From JBCBEX01 sp038528235 (GTDB lineage: Bacteria; Bacteroidota; Rhodothermia; Rhodothermales; Rubricoccaceae): 30,360 bases of DNA. Both the position numbers and the translations under genes were made by a program. Shown piece after piece: positions 30,301 through 30,360 of this stretch. The stretch lies in the NCBI GenBank assembly GCA_038528235.1, contig JBCBEX010000054.1, forward strand, positions 1 through 30,360. The letters run 5' to 3'. Positions within the stretch are counted from its first letter, which is position 1; each line of letters begins with the position of its first letter. The notes below the pieces were generated by a model, which was not told where the DNA came from, did no database searches, and saw nothing but the letters and a program-made list of their open reading frames with translations.

Positions 30301-30360
30301 GAGCGCAGGTGGTGGGTCAGCAGGGGCGACAGGGCTGCCAAGGTAGGCGTGCGCTGCGGG

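Noticed and set aside
30301..30360. Possible further gene at the right edge
   Set aside because: Only 60 bases remain and no start, stop or motif can be judged.

Overview
The window is GC-rich, gene-dense DNA from a didermic bacterium that looks like Rhodothermota (the Rhodothermus/Salinibacter/Rubricoccus side of the Bacteroidota group). I infer this from two secreted proteins with type IX secretion (T9SS) C-terminal sorting domains, a TonB-dependent receptor with an N-terminal carboxypeptidase-regulatory-like domain, lipoproteins, an Mla-type lipid transporter, few Shine-Dalgarno sequences and an rRNA sequence of Bacteroidota type. The assignment comes from protein style, not a database search.

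Layout: the 3' end of a 23S rRNA gene, a 5S rRNA gene and a strong terminator (1-1235) end an rRNA operon whose beginning lies outside. Then follow a minus-strand TPR lipoprotein and MFS transporter (1265-3295), and a plus-strand pair of a TonB-dependent receptor and a T9SS-exported protein (3533-8508). Four 11-bp direct repeats precede the pair and a 12-bp stem-loop separates its genes. A minus-strand arylsulfotransferase lipoprotein and a plus-strand stand-alone infA lie at 8637-10587. A long minus-strand run (10744-21997) carries mlaD-mlaF-mlaE, an FtsX/MacB-type permease coupled by ATGA to a PadR regulator, a small lipoprotein, a DUF2339 membrane protein, an unknown multipass protein and a Nudix hydrolase. 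NadE and a VanX-like dipeptidase are on the plus strand (22242-24765). The right end is minus-strand: a methyltransferase, an SDR oxidoreductase with its TetR regulator, a beta-barrel protein and a LamG/T9SS protein.

Functional links: mlaE/F/D would form an inner-membrane lipid transporter. PadR probably controls itself and the permease through two dyads upstream. TetR probably controls the SDR gene through an 18-bp perfect dyad that exactly fills the spacer of a candidate promoter. The receptor and the T9SS protein probably act together at the cell surface.

The most unusual signal is non-coding. Several intergenic gaps hold phase-locked heptamer arrays (consensus ACTTCNN or its complement GAAGTNN), usually five units, abutting the stop codons of mlaE, mlaF, the SDR gene and tetR. 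In the two gaps around mlaF they form matching inverted pairs that fill the whole gap. A related octamer array occurs in two other gaps. A palindromic element also appears to have been captured as the last 34 codons of nadE. I see no CRISPR array, insertion sequence, prophage or tRNA gene.
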